A DNA stretch of 64,000 bases from Chaenocephalus aceratus (lineage: Eukaryota > Chordata > Actinopteri > Perciformes > Channichthyidae): positions 5,561,781 through 5,625,780 of the forward strand of contig CM043790.1 of the NCBI GenBank assembly GCA_023974075.1, given 5' to 3'. The notes under the pieces were generated by a model. That model searched no databases and had not been told where the DNA came from. It saw only the letters and a program-made list of their open reading frames with translations. Shown piece after piece: positions 1-13,901 of the stretch; position 1 is the stretch's first letter; every line of letters begins with the position of its first letter. The position numbers and the translations under genes were made by a program.

Positions 1-663
1 CCAGTTCCTCTTCTCCATGGAGGGGGGCACCTGGTACACATCCTGCCCAGCTCCTGTCCCCCCAGTGTGGCCTGGCCCGGGGCCCAAAGAGGGGGGCACC
101 TGGTAGATGTCCTGCCCAGGGCTGTGGTACTGTCTCTGGGCAAGAGAGGTTTTGCTGGGGGGTCCTGGAGGGAGTCCGCTCGGGCCAGAGGGGATCTGGT
201 ACACACTTTGAGGACTGGGTTTGGGGCCGTGGGAGGGGGGCATCATGTACACAGAGTCAAGGTTGGGCTGTGCGGGGCTGGAGTACGCCGGATGCATAGA
301 TGTGTACTGAGCGGAGGGGAGGGGCTTAACGGGATACCCAGAGGAGCATGTAGCAGACGACGTAGCAGGTGATGGTTTGGCGTAGGCGCTCAGAGGGGGG
401 AGGGGTCTCTGGATGGAAGAGGGACAGGAGGCCGGCTCCGGCGTGGAAGGCATGGCCTGTTGCTGCTTGCTGTCGTACATGCCGACCAGAAGCTTGAGAC
501 GGTTGCCGGGGACAATGCCTTGGCGACCGTGGAGGGAGCAGAGCCACCAGCCGTCCAGACCCTGCGTGTCCCGCTCCAGCACCGTCATGATGTCCCCCTT
601 ACGGAAGGACAGCTCGTCCGGGGACTCCGCCACATTGTCGTACAGCGCCTTGGCCAACACGTT
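1..663 (-). CDS. bcar1: bcar1 (p130Cas) second coding exon, partial
   Basis: This is the SH3-containing exon of the adaptor protein p130Cas/BCAR1, a focal-adhesion scaffold that binds FAK through its SH3 domain and is phosphorylated by Src-family kinases on YxxP motifs. Read on the minus strand, all 221 codons from 663 to 1 are open. The exon starts NVLAKALYDN and continues with DELSFRKGDIMTVLE, DGWWLCSLHGRQG and IVPGNRLKLLVGMYD, which is close to a verbatim match to the known vertebrate protein. A proline-rich stretch follows with YMMP, YQIP, YQVP and YQVP, the first substrate-domain motifs. The acceptor is TCCTTCTCCCACAG immediately before AAC at 663. The exon has no start codon of its own, so ATG-based ORF finding misses it. 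It continues past the left edge of the window. Its partner first exon lies at 36544-36555. Confidence 0.97.
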
Positions 664-837
664 CTGTGGGAGAAGGACATATTTAGAAATATAATCAATA
701 CTCAGGAGCGTCCATGTTTACCTTGTGCATGTTTACGAGGCCGTGTTATGCCTTTTGAGGTTCCTTTCCTGTAGCGTGTCCTATAGCTTTCTGTGCATGT
801 CCATTGTCTGCAAAGGCTACAATCCCTGTGTTCCTCC

Positions 838-1185
838 AGAGGGAATTTCTCTCCCACACACTCCCCCCCTTGCCTGAAATACCTCCATTGGACTCCTTTG
901 TTTACTTCTGTAACATAATGACATCACTATGTAACACTCGCGCTTCAATTGGCTAGAGCTCCAACATATTGTACGTGATAGGCTAAGGGGCAGGACATCT
1001 CTGAGTGATTGACCAATCACAACAGAGCCGGCCAGCTAACCAATCAGAGCAGACTGGGCTCTGGTTTCAGACAGAGGGTGAAAAGAGGGGCTGCAGCACA
1101 GTATGAGAAACATTGAAGCATGGAGACATGTCACCGTAGAGACACTTAATAGAAATATCAACCTGAGAAAGACAAAGTCATGTTT
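838..1185. repeat. Interspersed repeat, longer copy
   Basis: The segment contains GCATGGAGACATGTC, CAGTATGAGAA and AAAGAGGGGCTGCAGCACAG, and parts recur in the same order at 28735-28860 in this window. The upstream part has the short CCAATCAC/AATCAGAGC stretches and the 'tgacatcac' motif typical of a widespread fish repeat. I cannot assign the class. It lies just inside the intron next to bcar1 exon 2. Confidence 0.55.
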
Positions 1186-1300
1186 AAGGCCCGACGTAAT
1201 AATAGAATACCAGACAATGTAAATACAAATAAAAATGTCATGTATAACCCTTTGTAATCATTTTAAGTTTTTTATTCTAGAAAAACATATTGGTGTAATC

Positions 1301-1390
1301 TGCTAGTTAAGGTTAATAAAGCAGTGTAACTGCTAGTTAAGGTTAATAAAGCAGTGTATCTGCTAGTTAAGGTTAATAAAGCAGTGTAAC
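1301..1390. repeat. Three tandem copies of a 30-bp unit
   Basis: The unit TGCTAGTTAAGGTTAATAAA plus GCAGTGTAAC occurs three times head to tail and is almost identical (one copy ends TATC rather than TAAC). Such near-identity indicates a recent local amplification and probably a length polymorphism. Confidence 0.9.
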
Positions 1391-2257
1391 AGAAAACAAG
1401 TCGTCCACAAGGCCAGTGTGTCAGATGTTGTTACTGTGTGGAACAAGAAGCACTGCTGACGAGACAAAACAGCTCAGTGTGCTGTACAGCTGTCTGCTCT
1501 CATCTCCAGTGTGTACTCAGATCGTCGTAGTGACGTGAAAGTCTTTATCTCTTGTGTTTAAATATTTGATAGTACATGCGCCGGTCGATCCTGTCCACGC
1601 AGTCAGAACTTGAAACCAAAACATATATTTTCATGTGTGAACATAACAGACAGTTATAGCAAGATGTTGTCTCCATTTTCCAATGTAAAATACCCTGCTA
1701 TTTCCTCCTCCCTTATAATTAACATATTTTGAATGCCTCATCATTATCACATATTTGTATGGGTCCATGATATTGCTCGACAGCACACATTCAGTATTCA
1801 TACTTTTAGGGATACTTCTAATGAGTCCAGAGTTTGGAATGTGGAGCCAGCAGCTTTGATACATGTCTCTGTGGTGAGTCATGGGAGTGTGTCCTCACAG
1901 GAGATACACTGAACTATCCAGCCACAGCTGTGCAGAGAATGAGAACGGCAGCTCCAGCCATATTCCAATTAATGTTCATAAATGACGTGCTGTGTTAGCA
2001 TGCGGCCAGAGAGAGGGCAAAGTACAAGGACACTGAACCCTATAACTGTTTGATCAAGGTAATAAACCAACATAAAAGCATAAAAAGTCAATATGACTAA
2101 TATGAGTGCATTTCTTATTCAAAAGCCATCTGCTCGGGAGTGTCCCAACACTTAGTGAAGACAGCGGATCCTATTGCATTGCAAACATAATCAACATTCA
2201 TTCACAGTAACAACAAACACATACAGTACACACATTAAAAGGTCAAAGAGATTCACA

Positions 2258-2362
2258 TAACCCTAACCCTAATCTCAACCCCAACCCTAACCCTAACCCT
2301 AATCTCAACCCTAACCCTAATCTCAACCCTAACCCTAACCCCAACCCCAACCCTAATCTCAA
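2258..2362. repeat. Telomere-like (CCCTAA)n interstitial tract with variants
   Basis: Runs of CCCTAA alternate with CCCCAA and CTAATCTCAA variants. This is an imperfect interstitial telomeric sequence in an intron, so not a chromosome end. Shorter pure runs occur at 37166-37212, and dimers at about 9105, 44712 and 58058. Confidence 0.8.
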
Positions 2363-2439
2363 TGCTAATATTTCAGGCGCTCAGCAGATAACGATATCAG
2401 TGGCTGTTTTGTGGCTTTGATTTGAAAGATAAGCCTAAA

Positions 2440-2925
2440 CCTGATCTCCCTTTTGCTTACAGTTCCTTTCTGGGTCTTTCATTTTAATTCAACATGCATC
2501 GTCAAGGATACAAGACTCACGCTTATCTTCCTGTTAGGATTCAATTAATGAATTGGGCTTTTGTTTTGAAAAACATGCATTATCCTTAGCTTTCTGTAAA
2601 GACACAGTAACTCTAAGGTGCTTTTAATTTGTTAAACAGGCCTTGTCCAGAGCGTCCTGTAAGAATATAGTAACTCTTTGGGCTTTTATTTTGAAAAACA
2701 AGCCTACACTTAATATTTCTGATAATATACAGGCTATTTAAAGGGCTTTTAATTTGAAAAAAATAGGCCTTGTCAGAGCTTCCTGTAAGAAAACAGTAAC
2801 TCTTTGGGCTATTATTTAGAAATCATGCCTCATCCTAATCTTACTGTTAAGATACAGGTACTCTATTGGGCTTTTATTTTGAAATAAAACATGCCAAGCG
2901 TACAGTCATTTGAAAAACATGCCTC
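2440..2925. repeat. Diverged tandem array of about 65-bp units
   Basis: The motifs CTGTAAGA..ACAGTAACTCT, TTGGGCTTTTATTTTGAAAA and CATGCCT recur roughly every 60-70 bases about seven times, with many substitutions and small indels. It is an old local satellite-like array rather than a coding region, since every frame is closed. It ends directly against the ACGC/CA microsatellite. Confidence 0.65.
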
Positions 2926-2966
2926 GCCAGTCTCACAGAATTATAGAGCATAGACTACAGTGAAAC

Positions 2967-4699
<1,733 letters not shown>

Positions 4700-4989
4700 C
4701 CAGTGGTTACCCATCAGTTGCTCTATGACACATAACCTAATCTTAATGGTGCGTTTCTTAGTTTGATATCTTTTTTGAAATATTCATCTTGAAAATGCAA
4801 TTTCCTATTGTCAGAAAGACGGCCTTATCTCTTCCTCTGTTATTCTCCCTCTCGGTCTCTCCAGATGCTGCATGTGGGTTCTGTGTGTGCACACACACTC
4901 CACACACACTGTCAACCAGCTGGCTCTCTGTGTGAGAGCCAGTTCCACACTACAGACACATATACACAGTTACTGAGACCACACTGGGG

Positions 4990-6138
<1,149 letters not shown>

Positions 6139-6317
6139 GGGCTCAGGATAAATGGGCGTCTTCCAATCAGAGGTTCAGTGGTTTGATCTCCAGCCCCTGT
6201 AGTCAACATGTCAAAGTGTCTTTGGGCAATATACTGAAACCCAAAGACTGGTCCTGTACGTCATGTCTACGGTATTGAAGTGTATGGAAGTCACTTTGGA
6301 TAAAAGCGTTAGCTAAA
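6139..6317 (+). mobile_element. tRNA-derived SINE, degenerate
   Basis: It matches the SINE at 26885-27052: a degenerate box B (GGTTTGATCTCC), then AACATGTCAAAGTGTCTTTG, GGTATTGAAGTGTATGGAAG and the fish SINE tail CTTTGGATAAAAGCG. The tail abuts the 5'-truncated LINE at 6318 without any spacer. Confidence 0.65.
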
Positions 6318-6518
6318 GTTGCACGACGAGACGGCGTACAGAGAGGAGGTCGCAAACCTGACATCTTGGTGCCAGGATAACAACCTCCACCTCAACGTCA
6401 GCAGAACCAAGGAGCTGATTGTGGATTACAGGAAGCAGCAGAGAGAGGGACACGCCCCCATCGCCATCAATGGGACTACGGTGGAGAGAGTCAGCAGCTT
6501 CAGGTTCCTCAGTGTCCA

Positions 6519-6845
6519 CATCACTGAGGACCTGACATGGACTCATCACTGAGGACCTGACATGGACTCATCACTGAGGACCTGTCATGGACTCATCACT
6601 GAGGACCTGACATGGACTCTTCACTGAGGACCTGACATGGACTCATCACTGAGGACCTGACATGGACTCTTCACTGAGGACCTGACATGGACTCTTCACT
6701 GAGGACCTGACATGGACTCTTCACTGAGGACCTGACATGGACTCATCACTGAGGACCTGACATGGACTCATCACTGAGGACCTGACATGGACTCATCACT
6801 GAGGCCTGACATGGACTCTCACTGAGGACCTGACATGGACTCTTC
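6519..6845 (+). repeat. 25-bp minisatellite inside the LINE (about 13 copies)
   Basis: The unit ATCACTGAGGACCTGACATG plus GACTC repeats about 13 times, with ATC/CTT alternation at the start and one copy lacking a base. One copy is the normal LINE sequence coding ITEDLTWT, so the array is an amplification of coding sequence. The period is not a multiple of three, so it breaks the reading frame. Confidence 0.95.
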
Positions 6846-6930
6846 ACACCACCATCACCAAAAAGCTCGACAGCGGCTCTTCTTCCTCCGCAGGCTGAGG
6901 AGGTTCAACATGGACTCCAGGATACTCTGC

Positions 6931-8415
6931 AACTTCTACAGGTGCTCCATAGAGAGGACCCTGACCTTCTACAGGTGCACCATAGAGAGGATCCTGACCT
7001 TCTACAGGTGCTCCATAGAGAGCATCCTGACCTTCTACAGGTGCTCCATAGAGAGCATCCTGACCTTCTACAGGTGCTCCATAGAGAGGATCCTGACCTT
7101 CTACAGGTGCTCCATAGAGAGGACCCTGACCTTCTACAGGTGCACCATAGAGAGGATCCTGACCTTCTACAGGTGCTCCATAGAGAGCATCCTGACCTTC
7201 TACAGGTGCTCCATAGAGAGCATCCTGACCTTCTACAGGTGCTCCATAGAGAGGATCCTGACCTTCTACAGGTGCTCCATAGAGAGCATCCTGACCTTCT
7301 ACAGGTGCTCCATAGAGAGGATCCTGAGCTTCTACAGGTGCTCCATAGAGAGGATCCTGACCTTCTACAGGTGCTCCATAGAGAGCATCCTGACCTCTTA
7401 CAGGTGCTCCATAGAGAGCATCCTTACCTTCTACAGGTGCCCCATAGAGAGCATCCTTACCTTCTACAGGTGCCCCATAGAGAGGATCCTGACCTTCTTC
7501 AGGTGCTCCATAGAGAGCATCCTGACCTTCTTCAGGTGCTCCATAGAGAGGATCCTGAGCTTCTACAGGTGCCCCATAGAGAGGATCCTGACCTTCTACA
7601 GGTGCTCCATAGAGAGCATCCTGACCTTCTTCAGGTGCACCATAGAGAGGATCCTGACCTTCTACAGGTGCTAGAGAGGATCCTGACCTTCTACAGGTGC
7701 TCCATAGAGAGGATCCTGACCTTCTACAGGTGCTCCATAGAGAGGATCCTGACCTTCTACAGGTGCTCCATAGAGAGGATCCTGACCTCCTACAGGTGCT
7801 CCATAGAGAGGATCCTGACCTCCTACAGGTGCACCATAGAGAGGATCCTGACCTTCTACAGGTGCTCCATAGAGAGGATCCTGACCTTCTACAGGTGCTC
7901 CATAGAGAGGATCCTGAGCTTCTACAGGTGCTCCATAGAGAGGATCCTGACCTTCTACAGGTGCTCCATAGAGAGGATCCTGACCTTCTACAGGTGCTCC
8001 ATAGAGAGGATCCTGACCTTCTACAGGTGCTCCATAGAGAGCATCCTGACCTTCTACAGGTGCTCCATAGAGAGCATCCTGACCTCCTACAGGTGCTCCA
8101 TAGAGAGCATCCTGACCTTCTACAGGTGCTCCATAGAGAGGATCCTGACCTTCTACAGGTGCTCCATAGAGAGGATCCTGACCTTCTACAGGTGCTCCAT
8201 AGAGAGGATCCTGACCTCCTACAGGTGCTCCATAGAGAGCATCCTGACCTTCTACAGGTGCTCCATAGAGAGGATCCTGACCTCCTACAGGTGCTCCATA
8301 GAGAGCATCCTGACCTTCTTCAGGTGCTCCATAGAGAGGATCCTGACCTTCTACAGGTGCTCCATAGAGAGGATCCTGACCTTCTACAGGTGCTCCATAG
8401 AGAGGATCCTGACTG
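6931..8415 (+). repeat. 33-bp coding-phase minisatellite inside the LINE (about 45 copies)
   Basis: The unit encodes FYRCSIERILT (or FYRCSIESILT) and is amplified about 45 times. A single copy, NFYRC.IESILTG, is the normal LINE sequence, and the flanks on both sides fit the family protein. The 33-bp period keeps the frame, so the array stays open for hundreds of codons in two registers separated by a 4-base deletion near 7671. Variants (AGG/AGC, TTC/TCC, TGCTCC/TGCACC/TGCCCC) are shuffled along the array, which suggests unequal exchange or replication slippage. Confidence 0.96.
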
Positions 8416-8956
8416 GCTGCATCACGGTCTGGTACGGCAGCTGCACCGCCCTCAACCGTAAGACTCTACAAAGGGTGGTGAAAACTGCACAGAACATCAC
8501 CAGGACGGAGCTGCCTCCATGGAGGACCTTTACTCCCAGCGGCTCAGGAAGAAAGCCCTCCGGATTATAAAAGACCCCCATCACCCCAGCCACACACTGT
8601 TCTGTCTGCTGCCGTCTGGCAGGCGTTACCGCAGCATCAGGACTACAACCACCAGACTCAGGGACAGTTTCATCCCACAGGCCATAAGACTGTTAAACAA
8701 CTGAACAGCAACATCCATAACATTAATCTGGCTGCAACTTAGAAATGATGTATCTAATATATCATATTCAATCACTTGCATATAGACTCTTATTGCACTA
8801 TTTAACTTTTTTCCTTTTTGTATTTACTTGCACAGTTTTTTCTGTTTTTCTTCTTCTGTGTTATTGTGTTGCACTGTTGGAGAAGCCTGTGACATACGGT
8901 TTTCATCGTCATAACTACTACACTGTAGCTATATACGCATGACCAATAAAAGCCTT

Positions 8957-9657
8957 GAACCTTGAACATGTAATGTTTTTATTGTAAAAGTGGATTCATG
9001 ATCCAAGACTTATTCACTTTCTATCATACTGTACAGTGGTGAGCTGAGTACTGTTTGAGGTACAGAATTACAATGACAAGAATAGATTTCTGTTAGACTC
9101 TGAACCCTAACCCTTTCTGTCCTGCTTTACATTTATACTTGGCTCTGGAGACAAGTGCTTGACAGACCCATGGACCCGTGATGAGGTTTATAAGGTACTG
9201 CTTTGTGGCAGTAAACATGAATTAAGCTTTGAAAAGCCCAATCAGCTTAGCATAGCAATGGCCGCCAAGCATCCTTGTCTGCTATTCAACAAGAGAAAGC
9301 CGTCAAGTAGACACTTGTAGGAGCACTCTGCAGCGGCGGCTGGCAATGTGGAGAAATGAGAGCAGTGGGAGCTAATCACATTAGCCAGACCTCTGGGGAT
9401 AAATCCCAGCAGAATGAGGCCCCACAACGACCGTCACCGAGACAACCGGCTGCGGCAGAGTGACGCCAGAACTTCAATGGCGTCGTGTCGTCAGGGAGAC
9501 GATGGAGGATGAAACAGGACGGACAAAGAGAGGCTTTAAAGGGCGGACACTCCTCCTCTCAGGACTTTGCTAAGAGAACTAAACATCTAATGGGAACGGT
9601 TCTGTTTAGCTTAGTTGCAAATATAATATATGTTTAGAAAAAAGTACATACTTTGAT
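8957..9657. other. Unique intronic DNA, no gene recognised
   Basis: Bases 9225-9500 are non-repetitive and balanced in composition (for example CAGCGGCGGCTGGCAATG) between repeats. They carry no recognisable protein. They are the cleanest unique stretch in this part of the intron. Confidence 0.45.
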
Positions 9658-9665
9658 CAACTGAT

Positions 9666-11134
9666 TAGGTCCTCACGATTTTGGAAAAAACAATCATTCA
9701 TTTGTTTGACATTGCATTTGCGATTACGTGGAATGATAGGTTTTAAAAAAAACTATTCACATTTTTATAAAAAAAACTGATCTCTTTGTGATTTGTTAAG
9801 AAGATTTTTAAAGTATGCAGGGCTCGACAATAACGGTTGCCAGGTTGCCATTGGCAACCATTCAGAAAAAATTTCAACCACTTCTTGACCTTTGCAACTG
9901 ATCAGTGGCAACCAAAGGTCAAGAAGTTTTTAACATAAAGAAATAAGGACAGCAAACAGCTAAATGTGCACCCCAAAATAGATAATTTAAATGTTAATTA
10001 TTTGTTGTATTAGGAGTGATATTTAATTATTGATGTGACCAGTCGGAACCTGATACTTAAGTTGCACGTGCATTGGTGTGATTACGGAGCCAGAAATCGA
10101 TGCACGTTTACTCGCGTGCGCGGTGTGTTTGTTTTTACAACAAATGGCGAAGCAAATTAAGTTGTTTGACTGTGGGGTAAAAAATTCGGCCAACACCTCA
10201 ACATCTCAAACGAATGTTCAAAGTGATTCAACTGATAAAGCGCAAGGTGAACCCGAACGACAGCAAAGAGGAAATGTGTAAAGTCTTGGGAGGCGAAATA
10301 TATATGTACATTCCGAGACCTTGTGCATTCATTTCCGGTAAAAGTTCCTTCAAAATAAGAGTCCCGATCTTATTACTACCAAAATAAAAGTGCAAAACGA
10401 AACTTTACCATAGGAACATATTGGCATAAAATCATAATCACTTCTATAAAAAGGTAACACGTTTTAAATATAGTTAGACATATTAAAGGTAATTCACAGC
10501 ATTAATAATTAATATCTAATTCTTAACTGTGGATGGTTTTCATTTATTTAACATTAGAAATGTATTAGTCTGGCCAATCCAAGACTTCAATGCTGAAGGG
10601 CCAGTGGATCTATGGTGGGGGTCCGCACAAAGGTCAAGGAAACCAACATTTGAAAGGGAGACAATGGATGACCAAGAAACTAGCGACTTGCTCAATTCAT
10701 TTGTGAGTGATCTGTGAAGAACATGACAACAGCTGCACTGCTGGTGTTTTGTATACCAGTGAGGGTGGGCAAGTTTCCTACCACTTAGGTTTCAAATAAT
10801 TGCGTTAATTACTTATTGTAAAGCATTTGAACATTCTTTTGTGTCACATGTTCATTATTAAGTTGATGTATAACTGTATAGTATCTTAATTATTTAAAAT
10901 ATAAGGTGACTAAAAATGGCAACCGTATTTTCAGTTTTGGCAACCAAAAGCTGATGCCTGGTTGCCAGCCTGGCAACCACTTTTAAAAGTTAGCGTTGAG
11001 CCCTGAGGTCAAAATAGTTTTGAGGCTGGGTCTTCTCTGCATCACCACAATATTAAAATAGAATGATATTCCCAAATATAGCGCCTCCTCCGTATTGCTA
11101 TTTTAATACATTTTTGATTCATTTTGCAGCCCTA
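9666..11134. mobile_element. hAT-family non-autonomous element (outer), with a second hAT inside
   Basis: The right end reads TTTTGCAGCCCTA and the left end is a decayed mirror of it (TAGGTCCTCACGATTTTGG), the familiar TAGGGCTGCA(A)CGAT hAT terminus. It is flanked by CAACTGAT at 9658-9665 and CAACTCAT at 11135-11142, an 8-bp target duplication with one mismatch. No transposase of its own remains. It is interrupted by the element at 9818-11005. Confidence 0.7.
9818..11005 (+). mobile_element. hAT-like element nested in the outer hAT, with transposase remnants
   Basis: Terminal inverted repeats CAGGGCTCGACAATAACG and (reverse complement of the right end) CAGGGCTCAACGCTAAC define the ends. Subterminal 'ggcaacca / ttgccag' motifs recur at both ends. 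An ORF from 10144 starts MAKQIKLFDCGVKNS, resembling the start of hAT or zinc-finger hAT transposases. A later ORF (about 10560-10717) contains DFNAEGPVDLWWG, which resembles the C-terminal hAT dimerisation region. The catalytic core between them is gone. No clear target duplication is visible. Confidence 0.7.
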
Positions 11135-11881
11135 CAACTCATTTCGTTTTGGACATTCGATGCAAGTAATGCAGCAGTTATGGTTGCAGCAGGAAACATG
11201 AACTCCAGGAGTTACGAATATCTCTGATAATCCCTCAATTATTGATGAACTAAATGTAGCAAGCACATACATTTTCCACCTTAGTTTTTGCTATTACAAC
11301 AGCTATTATTTCACAAGTTTAGCTTATATTATAACATGGCTTTCTGAACAATGAGGATGACTTTGACAACACATTCAGCAGACATCGTGTGGACTTGAAT
11401 AAGTTACTTAATTCATACAAAGTGAATCAAACACACAAAAGTAATGCTGGAACCATTCCAACATGTATCACTTTTCATATTCACAATGTTGCTGCGTGGA
11501 AGATCATTGCCATCATCTTTCACTCAGACAGCACATCTGGAGATGTCCTTGGGTTGGAAGAAATAGCTTTCATTCATAGACTAAACAAGAGGGAAGTCAT
11601 CGCCCTTTGTTTTGAACGGCTGGCTGTTATTGGACTGAATGATATGCATATGCCATCTTGAGACTGATACTTTGCATGGCCTTTTACCATCAATACTACA
11701 ACAATAAGGTTTCTTGACATTTTAGTTTGTCAATTATAAAAAAAAAAACGATATTTAGCAAGTGCAACTGCTACAAAGAAGAGACAAGAGAAGGGAAGAA
11801 CCAGCGAGAGATGTCCACCGAGGAGAAAGTAATGTGAACAGCTGGTGCAGCGGGCTCAGGATAGACAGGTCGCTCATCTGA

Positions 11882-11929
<48 letters not shown>

Positions 11930-13260
11930 ACGTGCGGCTTAATGTCCTTTTGTCTCTTACCTCCTATTTGACCCCTGGGGACAAATAATAGCCTGCCACA
12001 AGAGGTTTTATGTGTTTTACTTTGTGTGTCTGTCTGCCAGTGTGTGTGTGTGTGTGCCTTTTCACCACAATGCACAAAGAAAAAGTGTAAAAGGCCCTTC
12101 ATGGCACTCCCCCTGTCTGTCTCTCTTTCCTTAACGTCTCCCCCCTGCCATCTCTGCAGCAAAGACCATTTATTTTCTGTTTCTTCTCTCTCATTGTTTG
12201 GATGTGCTCTGTCCATCACCTCCAGCTCTCCAGCAGTACGTCTAACAGCTCCCTGCAGCCGGAGTCTGGCTGAGCTGGAGCCGGCACAGCAAAGCAGGAC
12301 AGAGGGGGAGACGTGCGAGACGACAGATTCTCAAAGGGGAACGGTTTTCTACACGCATTTGCATCACAGCCAACAGAGAACGTGGAATGAATCAAACAGC
12401 CAACAACAAATGATAACGATTGTGCAGATTCAGGAAAACACCTCTCTGTTGGTTACTCTGCTCCACCTCTGTGGAATGTCAGCCATTGGAAGTTAGCAAT
12501 GCAAGGGCTCCCTCCACCAAAAGGGAATGGGATGTGTCCATTGGACTTCATCATTTTGCGGAAAAAAAGAGGTCTTCGACGAACATCACTGGAAATAAAA
12601 AGCCAACTGGACTTTAGGCTACAAACAAGCTAAACCATGGGCGAATGTCTGCACGTCAACACGGCTAAGCTAAAGGCGGCTAATGTTCGCCCTGTCTAGT
12701 AGTCTCATTTAGCCACTTGTTAGTCACCACTGTTTGATAGCTACGTAAAAGCTTCAGACGTTCACCTGTTGGGTATTTACTGACGTGTTTTATGTAGTAG
12801 GACAAAACATCAACATCTCTTCAGCTTGTGTTAACCACATGCCTTATTTCAGGCATCTACACATAAACTTCTCAAAAAAAACGTTGACTTTGAGAACAGG
12901 GAATCCAGTCGTGGTAAAATGCTAACTCATTAGGACTCTTTCCTGCACCACTCTTTCCAGTCAACATATGCATCCAGTGCATGCACATGTGCAGTCATGA
13001 GTGGCTCCTCTATCGCAACAAGGACAAGACAAACACACACAACACATTCTGCCTCACCACACAGATAGGAACCAGTCATTGGAACCACATAGTGTACGAG
13101 ACATCCCTCTGCAGGGAGGGACACGGAAGGTGTGTGTGTGAGAGATTGGAATTGCAGTAACACGTTTGTTGTTGGTTTCAGGATTAGCCTTCACATGGCA
13201 GAGGAGCATGTGCATGTGTTTTGCTTTTGTTTCTTCCCTATGCAATCTACTTATATGCAG
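11135..13260. other. Intronic DNA with a short GT array, no gene recognised
   Basis: A (GT)n tract lies at 11886-11928. Otherwise the stretch has ordinary unique sequence. ORFs at 11389-11661 and 12026-12496 show no recognisable domain, and the latter runs through low-complexity sequence. Confidence 0.5.
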
Positions 13261-13261
13261 A

Positions 13262-13900
13262 GTACAAAGTAACGCGTTACACCGACAAATGTAACGCGTT
13301 ACTTTTATAATTCAATAATCATACTACAGTTACTAACATTGCCCGACACGCGTTACTTTTATAAAATCAGTAATCACACTATACAGTTAGCCTACTAGCA
13401 TAAATAATCACTAGATTGTCCCTTTGACAGACAAGAGGGATTTCCACCGCAGGTTTATATTTACGTAACATTTGCGTGACTTGCACGTCCCACATTCAGT
13501 GCATGGACATGGCTGAGTCAACAGCGATACTTTCGAGGGGTGGAGGTATGCCCACTATTTTGAGTTCGTCCGAAGAAAGGACAGGAATGTGACGGTGAGG
13601 TGCAAACTGTGCCCAGGCCAGAAGCTGTTATCCACTGCTGGAAACACCACGTCACACCTCAACAAGCACCTGCAAAGAACACATGCTAAGGTGAAGCTAA
13701 TAGCTAAGGACCCCCGAACCCAGAGTGAGGATGTCGAGTAAAGTAACGCACTGTAGGTGCACTGCATTTGCGCTTCAGGTGAGGCTCCCTCCGCAAAATG
13801 AAGCACCCTCCGCCGACTGCGTGATCTGCCTGTCGGGAGGGGCGGCCCTGCGAGTAAAGTAACAAGTAAAGTAAGATATTCTTACTTTACTTGTAAGATA
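13262..13900 (+). mobile_element. hAT relic with BED-type zinc finger
   Basis: The left part repeats GTAACGCGTTAC three times, typical of the termini of one Ac-like hAT group in fish. A BED finger coding remnant follows (13553-13741). The right end contains a perfect hairpin, ACAAGTAAAGTAAGA facing TCTTACTTTACTTGT, at about 13869-13902. The ends are not symmetrical, so the boundaries are approximate. Confidence 0.6.
13553..13741 (+). pseudogene. BED zinc-finger fragment of a hAT transposase
   Basis: The 62-residue open stretch reads HYFEFVRRKDRN, CKLCPGQKLL and HLNKHLQRTHAKV. It has the C-x2-C and H-x5-H spacing of a BED finger, the DNA-binding domain at the N-terminus of ZBED-type hAT transposases. 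An upstream ATG at 13503 is one base out of frame with it, and a stop at 13739 ends it before any catalytic domain. It is a broken gene fragment. Confidence 0.72.
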
Positions 13901-13901
13901 G

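Larger units (their letters stand above)
1186..2440. other. Intronic DNA, short tandem arrays only
   Basis: No gene or complete mobile element is recognised. It holds a 30-bp triplicate and a telomere-like tract, listed separately. The rest is AT-rich with no long reading frame. Confidence 0.6.
6318..8956 (+). pseudogene. 5'-truncated CR1/L2-clade (Rex1-like) LINE, reverse-transcriptase C-terminal part and 3' tail
   Basis: LINEs of this clade encode a reverse transcriptase/endonuclease that copies its own RNA at the target site. The surviving part begins within the RT thumb region (EEVANLTSWCQDNNLHLN, then RTKELIVDYRKQ and VERVSSFRFLSVHITEDL). It continues with KARQRLFFLRRLRRFN after a 25-bp array and passes through the 33-bp array. 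It closes with the family C-terminus GCITVWYGSCTALNR, IKDPHHPSHTLFCLLPSGRR and RDSFIPQAIRLLNN, stopping at 8704. The 3' UTR ends CAATAAAAGCCTTGAACCTT at about 8956, a polyadenylation-like signal plus a short tail repeat. The endonuclease and the RT palm are missing, as in most LINE copies. Both arrays and at least two frameshifts make it non-functional. A fragment of a related 3' end lies at 37265-37430. The clade is named from family knowledge; the subfamily is uncertain. Confidence 0.88.

Noticed and set aside
2258..2362. True telomere or chromosome end
   Set aside because: The tract is degenerate and embedded in the bcar1 intron with unique DNA on both sides.
6931..8415. CRISPR array
   Set aside because: The 33-bp units are contiguous with no unique spacers, and the context is a vertebrate LINE.
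6835..8570. Large proteins of 254-542 residues made of FYRCSIERILT or LLQVLHRED repeats
   Set aside because: They are different registers of the 33-bp array inside a dead LINE; only the FYRC.IESILT register matches the ancestral protein.
12026..12496. 156-residue plus-strand frame
   Set aside because: It runs through Ser/Leu-rich low-complexity DNA and overlaps an open frame on the other strand; no domain is recognised.
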